Source of the DNA: Strigamia acuminata
Lineage: Eukaryota > Arthropoda > Chilopoda > Geophilomorpha > Linotaeniidae
Assembly (NCBI GenBank): GCA_949358305.1
Contig: OX442319.1
Coordinates: 7,254,001 to 7,318,000, forward strand
Direction of reading: 5' to 3'
DNA length: 64,000 bases
Made by a program: the position numbers and the translations under genes. The notes beneath the pieces are model-generated. The model saw only the letters and a list, made by a program, of their open reading frames with translations. It did no database searches and was not told the origin of the DNA. Every line of letters begins with the position of its first letter. Position 1 is the first letter of the stretch. Shown here piece by piece: positions 31,369 through 43,100 of the stretch.

Positions 31369-32188
31369 AATCCTCACCGAGAAATGAAGAATTCAAAGAT
31401 CAGTTCAGGATTCAAACTCAACTTAACTGACTAAATTGGTTAACAAGAAATTGTCTAATTCTTTTACACTCTAGGATTTACTGAACACACAAAAGCAGGA
31501 TGGATATCCACAAGCTGTTAACAGGATTGAAACACACGGGATGTTAACAGGATTGGCAAATTAACCCCCAAAATTCAATAATTAAAGGTAATTGACAATT
31601 CTCTTATTTTCACAATTGAGTTTCTGACTAGATACTCGTTTTAAATTGGGATACCAACACTAAAGCTTGGTATTATTCACTAATTCACTGGATATTCTCT
31701 AAATTCCACAAACTGGAATCGAGAATTTATTCAAACTGTTAAGACTTAAACTTCTTCTCCCCCCAACTACACCAGTTTCTAATCAAAAACTCCTTTGAAA
31801 TGATTACAGCAGCAAATTCGGATATTATTCTATTTAAATAATAATTCTTAATAATTATTTCTTCAAATCTTCTTGTAGGATGTATATTGCGTTGTGTTTG
31901 GAATTGATTGTCGTGCAGGATCGCTCGTACTCTCGAAGCCTTGCTTGATCCAAGTTGAAAAACATCTTGACCATCTTGACAATTTGAGAATCCAACTTGA
32001 AAAACCCACTTTTTTGCCTGTGAAAGGCGGACGAGAGCATACACTTCACTGTAGTGGCACAACTTCAATGGCACTTTACACATAAAAGCTTTGCACAGCT
32101 TGAGAACAAAACCCACTGATGAATTTTGCAGCACACATGAAGGTCCACTGAGATAACTGGAAGAAATCCTGGGTTCACGGTACCAAAT
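31369..32188 (-). other. 5' leader of TK-BEL copy 1
   Basis: 820 bp between the 5' LTR and the Gag start. Apart from the primer site at its upstream end I see no gene. Short AT-rich ORFs overlap it (one of 177 codons runs in from the LTR at 31739-32272), without recognisable domains. It shows no clear similarity to the BEL-1 leader. Confidence 0.7.
32167..32185 (-). other. Primer binding site of TK-BEL, tRNA-His-like
   Basis: In sense orientation TGGTACCGTGAACCCAGGA starts 3 nt after the LTR end. It resembles the BEL-1 site (TGGTTGCCGTGACCAGGA), differing by one base and a 2-nt insertion relative to a tRNA-His 3' end complement. The tRNA assignment is from memory. Confidence 0.5.
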
Positions 32189-33546
32189 TGTTTCTGGCAA
32201 GGTCGCAGGCGACAACCAGGCCAGAAGGAGGGGCGGCAATACTTGACTGCTGCTTGGCACAAATTGATACACAGAAGTTGGCCAAAGACTTGAAGAAATG
32301 CAAACACTGGACTTGAACTTGCTGCTTCACATGATGATCTGCCACTGGTGAGTTCAAGGAGGAGGAAGGAGGATTTTTCTACTCACTGCACATTGCTTTC
32401 TGGTTGTATAGAGAAATGAGACTTGGAGAGAAATAAAAAGCAACCATTTTATTCTCTAAATTCTTAACAAGACTACTACAATTGAATCACGAGGATATTA
32501 CAAAGAAGTCACACTTTAACAATAATAAGAAACAACAAGTGTAACTATCTCCACATTGTATAAGGACACTTGCACTTAAAGTTACAGAGGTCTCTAAGTG
32601 CTTGTAAAGAGAAATAAGTACTGCTGGCACAACAAAACTACCGTAGAAGTTAATAGTTGAAAACACATAAGCCTAACAGCAAGTATTTGACATTAAATGC
32701 AAAAGTATACATTAACAACAGTCTCTAACCACAATGCTCGTTGAGAACTAAATTATTCACTCTAAAACACACTGAACAACTCATAAAATAGAGAAAAGAA
32801 TAAGTAAAGACATTTTAGACCAATGAGCTGGCAACTTTACAGTAAGTGCAGAAGTTAAGTTATAAATCAACACAGATAAATCTTAAACTTAACACTTTTA
32901 CATTGCATAATAATTAAGTGATTAATTATTAATCAGAACCCACAAAAACTCTTTGGGATTAAACATTTTCTCCTCTCTTTACAGATACAAGTAGACCACT
33001 CCCACAGTAATGGCCGACAATGTAAACAGAGATCACTTGCAGGAAGATAGAAAGGCTTGAAATTAGCTCACTAGACAGGCTACACACAATCTAAGTTAAC
33101 AAAACGCTTAATTGGTTAGTAATATACAGAAAACAAACAGAAATTGATTGAAACAGCTTAAAACTGATAATAACATACATTTCTCATTCTAGTACCCTTT
33201 TGCTGTCTGAGAGCATCATTACACCTTGTCACTACATTGACAATAGTGGACTGGAAACAGGAAAACACTTGGAAACATCAAAACATGCATAACACAGGTA
33301 AACAAGATAGAAAATAAATTCTAAGTGGATAAATAACTAATGTAAAAACTCTTTTCTTCCCAGATTTATCCGGTCAGATCAACCAGTACTGAGAAATTCA
33401 CTCAAACTAACTCAAAGAAGACTTATATTCAAATAAGTGTCTAATTAAATTCCCAATCTAAGATAAATATTAAAAACCCTTTTTAATAATTCCAGATGAC
33501 TAATTTTTAAGACGTTTAGCAGCTTTCCTTTATGTTGCTAGCAACA
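32189..33546 (-). repeat. 5' LTR of TK-BEL copy 1
   Basis: 1358 bp, the same length and, as far as compared, the same sequence as 26958-28315. It begins in element sense with TGTTGCTAGCAACA at 33546. Identity of the pair indicates a very recent insertion. Confidence 0.93.
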
Positions 33547-35248
33547 AAGTCAACTGCGATGTGAAATGAGCTCAAAATTTTTTTTTCAAAATTTATTGTT
33601 TAGGTGTTGCTAAAACTTATATTGAAGGCTTCTACTAAGGTTTAAACACTATTTCTGAACATTCAGAGACATTGGTCTTGTGGTGTTTGTGCTAAGTCAA
33701 CTGCGATGTGAAATGAGCTCAAAATTTTTTTTTCAAAGTTTATTGCTTGGGTGTTGCTAAAACTTACATTGAAGGCTTCTACTAAGGTTTAAACACTATT
33801 TCTAAACATTCAGAGACATTGGTCTTGTGGTGTTTGTGCTAAGTCAACTGTGATGAGATCAAAAGTCTATTCTCCCAAATCATCGGTTGGATGTTTCTAA
33901 AACTTACATTGGAGCCTTCTACTAAGGTTTAAACACTATTTCTGAACATTCAGAGACATTGGACTTGTGGTGTTTGTGCTAAGTCAACTACGATGTGAAA
34001 TGAGCTCAAAATTTTTTTTTCAAAATTTAATGCTTGGGTGTTGCTAAAACTTATATTGAAGGCTTCTACTAAGGTTTAAACACTATTTCTGAACATTCAG
34101 AGACATTGGACTTGTGGTGTTTGTGCTAAGTCAACTGTGATGAGATCAAAAGTTTATTCTCCCAAATCATTCGTTGGATGTTTCTAAAACTTACATTGGA
34201 GCCTTCTACTAAGGTTTAAACACTATTTCTGAACATTCAGAGACATTGGTCTTGTGGTGTTTGTGCTAAGTCAACTGTGATGAGATCAAAAGTCTATTCT
34301 CCCAAATCATCGGTTAAATGTTATAAAACTTACATTGGAGCCTTCTACTAAGGTTTAAACACTATTTCTGAACATTCAGAGACATTGGTCTTGTGGTGTT
34401 TGTGCTAAGTCAACTGTGATGAGATCAAAAGTCTATTCTCCCAAATCATCGGTTGGATGTTTCTAAAACTTACATTGGAGCCTTCTACTAAGGTTTAAAC
34501 ACTATTTCTGAACATTCAGAGACATTGGTCTTGTGGTGTTTGTGCTAAGTCAACTGTGATGAGATCAAAAGTCTATTCTCCTAAATCATTGGTTGGATGT
34601 TTCTAAAACTTACATTGGAGCCTTCTACTAAGGTTTAAACACTATTTCTGAACATTCAGAGACATTGGTCTTGTGGTGTTTGTGCTAAGTCAACTGCGAT
34701 GTGAAATGAGCTCAAAATTTTTTTTTCAAAATTTAATGCTTGGGTGTTGCTAAAACTTATATTGAAAGCTTCTACTAAGGTTTAAACACTATTTCTGAAC
34801 ATTCAGAGACATTAGACTTGTGGTGTTTGTGCTAAGTCAACTGTGATGAGATCAAAAGTTTATTCTCCCAAATCATTCGTGGGATGTTTCTAAAACTTAC
34901 ATTGGAGCCTTCTACTAAGGTTTAAACACTATTTCTGAACATTCAGAGACATTGGTCTTGTGGTGTTTGTGCTAAGTCAACTGTGATGAGATCAAAAGTC
35001 TATTCTCCCAAATCATCGGTTAAATGTTATAAAACTTACATTGGAGCCTTCTACTAAGGTTTAAACACTATTTCTGAACATTCAGAGACATTGGTCTTGT
35101 GGTGTTTGTGCTAAGTCAACTGTGATGAGATCAAAAGTCTATTCTCCCAAATCATCGGTTAAATGTTTCTAAAACTTACATTGGAGCCTTCTACTAAGGT
35201 TTAAACACTATTTCTGAACATTCAGAGACATTGGACTTGTGGTGTTTG
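33547..35248. repeat. Satellite array 3
   Basis: About 1.7 kb (12 monomers) of the same satellite between the TK element and the solo LTR. It begins with the duplicated AAGT and ends with TTTG (35245-35248). It includes class B monomers with the ATTGTTTAGGTG variant that is common in array 4 but that I did not see in array 1. Confidence 0.95.
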
Positions 35249-36995
35249 TGTTGCGAGCAGATACGCAACAAAATAATATTCAGAAAAGGGAGAGAAACTT
35301 TGGTTCATTTGCATGATTCGAGTTACCATTCGTGGAATGTTTACCTTGTGAGTTGTCGGGGTTAGCTGAATCGTTTCGGTCATTTCGTTTCTTTAAAAGT
35401 CTCAATTTCTCGAAGAGTTCGCAACGTTAGAATTGAGAGGTGAGCGTGTCGCGCCATCTTGTGTTAAGTTCGGGCATCGGGTTTATCTACAAAGGAAAAG
35501 TCAAGGTTTTTAATTTCGGTTCCGGTTAGTTTGAATAGTTTTCGAGAACTTATCTGACACGGTACAGGCAGGCATTGGGTCGCTGATTGAAGGCGATAAC
35601 GGCGAGGATGGGTTTCAAAGCGAAAAGCGAAGTCGTTGTTGATTATCGAGCGGTTTGGTCTGGTCGGAGCGCACTCGGAAAGATGTTGTTTTGAAGCTGT
35701 AGATTTAAATATATTAGGTCAGAAACTTTTTAGTCGATTAAATAAATAGCTTTGGATGTGGTTTACCGCAGAATTAGATCCGATGAGTCGGCGTGGGGCA
35801 GAGGAGAAGTTCCGTTGGTCACCAAGGAGCGTTGGTCGGTTAGATCCGCCATTAGGAGACAGTTGGTGCAACGAGCCTCGTTATCGACCGAGATTCATGT
35901 TGATTTAGTAAAAAGATTCTTTCGTGTTCGGTTCTTGTTATGAGAGTTTATTGAGATTTAGAATTATTTGGTTGCTTATTTATTCGTTGATTTTGGTTCC
36001 GATTTAGATTCACGGGATAAAATAGAGGTCACGTGATTTCACAGAGTTTTTGTCATTTCGTTCAGGTTCGGGTTTTGGGAAACACTCGGATATCTTCAAA
36101 TTTAGTTCGGGTGATGAGAATATAGTTCCGTGGCACCCAAATGAATAATTGCAGGAACACATCGAACAATTAGAATTGTTATTGAGTTTTTATTCGTAAT
36201 TAAAAGCGTAATCGTGTGTGTGTGGCCGAGGTTTTCTTGAGGCTTAATTTTACGGCGATTGCATACAATGCCGCCTCGCGGCAAAGTTGCGCATTTTCGG
36301 GTTTTATAGATTCTCCTCTGTGTTCGTTGAGAATGTTAATTGCGGGTTTTTTGAGGTTTACACCTCACTCTAATTTATGTTACTGTCTTTAAATATTCTT
36401 TGAGTTCAGATGTGTTTATTGGCAGTGTATCTTCAATGTTAGATTAGGTTTTAAGTTTAAGTCTTAGGTCTCAACGGCTGTTGTGATCTTGAAGTACGGA
36501 AGCCTGTAGGAGACAGTGTTGGTTGAGATATTATCCCTTTATTGTGTCAATAATGCGCTCGTGTCTTTTTCTATTGTAATAAAAGGCTGTGACACGAGCT
36601 AAGCGATTGTACAAGTAGTTATAGTTTTGATTTGAACGATTAAACATCGTTTTATTTTTGTTCGCAAATAAGAACGAGTGTTTCTTTTCGTTTTCACACG
36701 AGCGCGAGATTCGAATCTACGCCATCTTTGATTTGCGAAAGACGATATTGATATTCGAGCCCGAATATCCGCCAACCGTCATGTTTAGAGCAAAAGCCAG
36801 GTTCTCGAGTTTCGGTCGACATGGAGAGGACAATGAGGGCCAAGTCAGAAAACATGAGATGCGTTATCAGATGTCAGAATGGTTTCAATCGAGTCGAGTA
36901 GTTAAAAGTGCTGTGCGAAGATTTGATCGCTCGAATGTTTATTACGAGGTGCGTGAGTTGCCGGTTCTTGCAGCAATCACTGCTTGCTGGCAACA
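35249..36995 (+). mobile_element. Probable solo LTR of a third BEL-like family
   Basis: A 1747-bp non-satellite insertion flanked by the 4-bp duplication TTTG (35245-35248 and 36996-36999). It starts TGTTGCGAGCA and ends TGCTGGCAACA, inverted termini like those of the two BEL elements here. There is no internal region, no repeat of its own ends and no long ORF (the 115-codon frame at its end is not recognisable), which fits LTR-LTR recombination of a full element. AATAAA at 36578-36583 followed by GGCTGTGACAC, and CGCCATCTT (YY1-like) at 35452-35460 and 36720-36728, suggest + orientation. Alternatives are a non-autonomous short element. Its sequence is unlike the LTRs of the other two families. 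Confidence 0.7.
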
Positions 36996-39900
36996 TTTGT
37001 GCTAAGTAACTGTGATGAGATCAAAAGTCTATTCTCCCAAATCATTGCTTGGATGTTGCTAAAACTTACATTGAAGGCTTCTACTAAGGTTTAAACACTA
37101 TTTCTGAACATTCAGAGACATTGGTCTTGTGGTGTTTGTGCTAAGTCAACTGTGATGAGATCAAAGTCTATTCTCCCAAATCATCGGTTGGATGTTTCTA
37201 AAACTTACATTGGAGCCTTCTACTAAGGTTTAAACACTATTTCTGAACATTCAGAGACATTGGTCTTATGGTGTTTGTGCTAAGTCAACTGTGATGAGAT
37301 CAAAAGTCTATTCTCCCAAATCATCGGTTGGATGTTTCTAAAACTTACATTGGAGCCTTCTACTAAGGTTTAAACACTATTTCTGAACATTCAGAGACAT
37401 TGGTCTTGTGGTGTTTGTGCTAAGTCAACTGCGATGTGAAATAAGCTCAAAATTTTTTTTTCAAAGTTTATTGCTTGGGTGTTGCTAAAACTTACATTGA
37501 AGGCTTCTACTAAGGTTTAAACACTATTTCTAAACATTCAGAGACATTGGTCTTGTGGTGTTTGTGCTAAGTCAACTGTGATGAGATCAAAAGTCTATTC
37601 TCCCAAATCATCGGTTGGATGTTTCTAAAACTTACATTGGAGCCTTCTACTAAGGTTTAAACACTATTTCTGAACATTCAGAGACATTGGACTTGTGGTG
37701 TTTGTGCTAAGTCAACTACGATGTGAAATGAGCTCAAAATTTTTTTTTCAAAATTTAATGCTTGGGTGTTGCTAAAACTTATATTGAAGGCTTCTACTAA
37801 GGTTTAAACACTATTTCTGAACATTCAGAGACATTGGACTTGTGGTGTTTGTGCTAAGTCAACTGTGATGAGATCAAAAGTTTATTCTCCCAAATCATTC
37901 GTTGGATGTTTCTAAAACTTACATTGGAGCCTTCTACTAAGGTTTAAACACTATTTCTGAACATTCAGAGACATTGGTCTTGTGGTGTTTGTGCTAAGTC
38001 AACTGTGATGAGATCAAAAGTCTATTCTCCCAAATCATCGGTTAAATGTTATAAAACTTACATTGGAGCCTTCTACTAAGGTTTAAACACTATTTCTGAA
38101 CATTCAGAGACATTGGTCTTGTGGTGTTTGTGCTAAGTCAACTGTGATGAGATCAAAAGTCTATTCTCCCAAATCATCGGTTGGATGTTTCTAAAACTTA
38201 CATTGGAGCCTTCTACTAAGGTTTAAACACTATTTCTGAACATTCAGAGACATTGGTCTTGTGGTGTTTGTGCTAAGTCAACTGTGATGAGATCAAAAGT
38301 CTATTCTCCTAAATCATTGGTTGGATGTTTCTAAAACTTACATTGGAGCCTTCTACTAAGGTTTAAACACTATTTCTGAACATTCAGAGACATTGGTCTT
38401 GTGGTGTTTGTGCTAAGTCAACTGCGATGTGAAATGAGCTCAAAATTTTTTTCTTCAAAATTTAATGCTTGGGTGTTGCTAAAACTTATATTGAAGGCTT
38501 CTACTAAGGTTTAAACACTATTTCTGAACATACAGAGACATTGGACTTGTGGTGTTTGTGCTAAGTAACTGTGATGAGATCAAAAGTCTATTCTCCCAAA
38601 TCATTGCTTGGATGTTGCTAAAACTTACATTGAAGGCTTCTACTAAGGTTTAAACACTATTTCTGAACATTCAGAGACATTGGTCTTGTGGTGTTTGTGC
38701 TAAGTCAACTGTGATGAGATCAAAAGTCTATTCTCCCAAATCATCGGTTGGATGTTTCTAAAACTTACATTGGAGCCTTCTACTAAGGTTTAAACACTAT
38801 TTCTGAACATTCAGAGACATTGGTCTTATGGTGTTTGTGCTAAGTCAACTATGATGAGATCAAAAGTCTATTCTCCCAAATCATCGGTTGAATGTTTCTA
38901 AAACTTACATTGGAGCCTTCTACTAAGGTTTAAACACTATTTCTGAACATTCAGAGACATTGGTCTTGTGGTGTTTGTGCTAAGTCAACTGTGATGAGAT
39001 CAAAAGTCTATTCTCCCAAATCATCGGTTGGATGTTTCTAAAACTTACATTGGAGCCTTCTACTAAGGTTTAAACACTATTTCTGAACATTCAGAGACAT
39101 TGGACTTGTGGTGTTTGTGCTAAGTCAACTGCGATGTGAAATGAGCTCAAAATTTTTTTTTCAAAATTTATTGTTTAGGTGTTGCTAAAACTTATATTGA
39201 AGGCTTCTACTAAGGTTTAAACACTATTTCTGAACATTCAGAGACATTGGACTTGTGGTGTTTGTGCTAAGTCAACTGTGATGAGATCAAAAGTTTATTC
39301 TCCCAAATCATTCGTTGGATGTTTCTAAAACTTACATTGGAGCCTTCTACTAAGGTTTAAACACTATTTCTGAACATTCAGAGACATTGGTCTTGTGGTG
39401 TTTGTGCTAAGTCAACTGTGATGAGATCAAAAGTCTATTCTCCCAAATCATCGGTTAAATGTTATAAAACTTACATTGGAGCCTTCTACTAAGGTTTAAA
39501 CACTATTTCTGAACATTCAGAGACATTGGTCTTGTGGTGTTTGTGCTAAGTCAACTGTGATGAGATCAAAAGTCTATTCTCCCAAATCATCGGTTGGATG
39601 TTTCTAAAACTTACATTGGAGCCTTCTACTAAGGTTTAAACACTATTTCTGAACATTCAGAGACATTGGTCTTGTGGTGTTTGTGCTAAGTCAACTGTGA
39701 TGAGATCAAAAGTCTATTCTCCTAAATCATTGGTTGGATGTTTCTAAAACTTACATTGGAGCCTTCTACTAAGGTTTAAACACTATTTCTGAACATTCAG
39801 AGACATTGGTCTTGTGGTGTTTGTGCTAAGTCAACTGCGATGTGAAATGAGCTCAAAATTTTTTTCTTCAAAATTTAATGCTTGGGTGTTGCTAAAACTT

Positions 39901-40119
39901 ATATTGAAGGCTTCTACTAAGGTTTAAACACTATTTCTGAACATACAGAGACATTGGACTTGTGGTGTTTGTGCTAAGTAACTGTGATGAGATCAAAAGT
40001 CTATTCTCCCAAATCATTGCTTGGATGTTGCTAAAACTTACATTGAAGGCTTCTACTAAGGTTTAAACACTATTTCTGAACATTCAGAGACATTGGTCTT
40101 GTGGTGTTTGTGCTAAGTC

Positions 40120-43100
40120 AACTGTGATGAGATCAAAAGTCTATTCTCCCAAATCATCGGTTGGATGTTTCTAAAACTTACATTGGAGCCTTCTACTAAG
40201 GTTTAAACACTATTTCTGAACATTCAGAGACATTGGTCTTATGGTGTTTGTGCTAAGTCAACTATGATGAGATCAAAAGTCTATTCTCCCAAATCATCGG
40301 TTGAATGTTTCTAAAACTTACATTGGAGCCTTCTACTAAGGTTTAAACACTATTTCTGAACATTCAGAGACATTGGTCTTGTGGTGTTTGTGCTAAGTCA
40401 ACTGTGATGAGATCAAAAGTCTATTCTCCCAAATCATCGGTTGGATGTTTCTAAAACTTACATTGGAGCCTTCTACTAAGGTTTAAACACTATTTCTGAA
40501 CATTCAGAGACATTGGACTTGTGGTGTTTGTGCTAAGTCAACTGCGATGTGAAATGAGCTCAAAATTTTTTTTTCAAAATTTATTGTTTAGGTGTTGCTA
40601 AAACTTATATTGAAGGCTTCTACTAAGGTTTAAACACTATTTCTGAACATTCAGAGACATTGGTCTTGTGGTGTTTGTGCTAAGTCAACTGTGATGAGAT
40701 CAAAAGTCTATTCTCCCAAATCATCGGTTGGATGTTTCTAAAACTTACATTGGAGCCTTCTACTAAGGTTTAAACACTATTTCTGAACATTCAGAGACAT
40801 TGGACTTGTGGTGTTTGTGCTAAGTCAACTACGATGTGAAATGAGCTCAAAATTTTTTTTTCAAAATTTAATGCTTGGGTGTTGCTAAAACTTATATTGA
40901 AGGCTTCTACTAAGGTTTAAACACTATTTCTGAACATTCAGAGACATTGGACTTGTGGTGTTTGTGCTAAGTCAACTGTGATGAGATCAAAAGTTTATTC
41001 TCCCAAATCATTCGTTGGATGTTTCTAAAACTTACATTGGAGCCTTCTACTAAGGTTTAAACACTATTTCTGAACATTCAGAGACATTGGTCTTGTGGTG
41101 TTTGTGCTAAGTCAACTGTGATGAGATCAAAAGTCTATTCTCCCAAATCATCGGTTAAATGTTATAAAACTTACATTGGAGCCTTCTACTAAGGTTTAAA
41201 CACTATTTCTGAACATTCAGAGACATTGGTCTTGTGGTGTTTGTGCTAAGTCAACTGTGATGAGATCAAAAGTCTATTCTCCCAAATCATCGGTTGGATG
41301 TTTCTAAAACTTACATTGGAGCCTTCTACTAAGGTTTAAACACTATTTCTGAACATTCAGAGACATTGGTCTTGTGGTGTTTGTGCTAAGTCAACTGTGA
41401 TGAGATCAAAAGTCTATTCTCCTAAATCATTGGTTGGATGTTTCTAAAACTTACATTGGAGCCTTCTACTAAGGTTTAAACACTATTTCTGAACATTCAG
41501 AGACATTGGTCTTGTGGTGTTTGTGCTAAGTCAACTGCGATGTGAAATGAGCTCAAAATTTTTTTCTTCAAAATTTAATGCTTGGGTGTTGCTAAAACTT
41601 ATATTGAAGGCTTCTACTAAGGTTTAAACACTATTTCTGAACATACAGAGACATTGGACTTGTGGTGTTTGTGCTAAGTCAACTGTGATGAGATCAAAAG
41701 TTTATTCTCCCAAATCATTCGTTGGATGTTTCTAAAACTTACATTGGAGCCTTCTACTAAGGTTTAAACACTATTTCTGAACATTCAGAGACATTGGTCT
41801 TGTGGTGTTTGTGCTAAGTCAACTGTGATGAGATCAAAAGTCTATTCTCCCAAATCATCGGTTAAATGTTATAAAACTTACATTGGAGCCTTCTACTAAG
41901 GTTTAAACACTATTTCTGAACATTCAGAGTCATTGGTCTTGTGGTGTTTGTGCTAAGTCAACTGTGATGAGATCAAAAGTCTATTCTCCCAAATCATCGG
42001 TTGGATGTTTCTAAAACTTACATTGGAGCCTTCTACTAAGGTTTAAACACTATTTCTGAACATTCAGAGACATTGGTCTTGTAGTGTTTGTGCTAAGTCA
42101 ACTGTGATGAGATCAAAAGTCTATTCTCCTAAATCATTGGTTGGATGTTTCTAAAACTTACATTGGAGCCTTCTACTAAGGTTTAAACACTATTTCTGAA
42201 CATTCAGAGACATTGGTCTTGTGGTGTTTGTGCTAAGTCAACTGCGATGTGAAATGAGCTCAAAATTTTTTTCTTCAAAATTTAATGCTTGGGTGTTGCT
42301 AAAACTTATATTGAAGGCTTCTACTAAGGTTTAAACACTATTTCTGAACATACAGAGACATTGGACTTGTGGTGTTTGTGCTAAGTAACTGTGATGAGAT
42401 CAAAAGTCTATTCTCCCAAATCATTGCTTGGATGTTGCTAAAACTTACATTGAAGGCTTCTACTAAGGTTTAAACACTATTTCTGACTATTCAGAGACAT
42501 TGGTCTTGTGGTGTTTGTGCTAAGTCAACTGTGATGAGATCAAAAGTCTATTCTCCCAAATCATCGGTTGGATGTTTCTAAAACTTACATTGGAGCCTTC
42601 TACTAAGGTTTAAACACTATTTCTGAACATTCAGAGACATTGGTCTTATGGTGTTTGTGCTAAGTCAACTATGATGAGATCAAAAGTCTATTCTCCCAAA
42701 TCATCGGTTGAATGTTTCTAAAACTTACATTGAGCCTTCTACTAAGGTTTAAACACTATTTCTGAACATTCAGAGACATTGGTCTTGTGGTGTTTGTGCT
42801 AAGTCAACTGTGATGAGATCAAAAGTCTATTCTCCCAAATCATCGGTTGGATGTTTCTAAAACTTACATTGGAGCCTTCTACTAAGGTTTAAACACTATT
42901 TCTGAACATTCAGAGACATTGGACTTGTGGTGTTTGTGCTAAGTCAACTGCGATGTGAAATGAGCTCAAAATTTTTTTTTCAAAATTTATTGTTTAGGTG
43001 TTGCTAAAACTTATATTGAAGGCTTCTACTAAGGTTTAAACACTATTTCTGAACATTCAGAGACATTGGTCTTGTGGTGTTTGTGCTAAGTCAACTGCGA

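Larger units (their letters stand above)
26958..33546 (-). mobile_element. BEL/Pao-like LTR element carrying a thymidine kinase and lacking pol (TK-BEL copy 1)
   Basis: A 6589-bp element on the - strand with two 1358-bp LTRs (5' LTR 32189-33546, 3' LTR 26958-28315) in which I saw no differences. It is flanked by a 4-bp duplication AAGT (26954-26957 and 33547-33550). The 3873-bp internal region holds a tRNA-His-like primer site, an 820-bp leader and one ORF of Gag, A17-like protease and TK1-type thymidine kinase. RT, RNase H and integrase are absent: only 35 bp separate the stop codon from the 3' LTR. It must be moved in trans, probably by a BEL-1-like element sharing Gag ancestry, primer type, TGTTGC termini and pre-LTR motif. 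Confidence 0.93.

Noticed and set aside
31739-32272. 177-codon - strand ORF across the TK-BEL primer site and leader
   Set aside because: It overlaps the LTR and the tRNA-complementary primer site, has no recognisable domain and precedes the clear Gag ORF. Less convincing than the 320-codon frame in BEL-1 because it is shorter and has no coding-like repeat.
36658-37005. 115-codon ORF at the end of the solo LTR
   Set aside because: It runs across the LTR end and the target duplication into satellite, so it cannot be a conserved gene. No domain seen.
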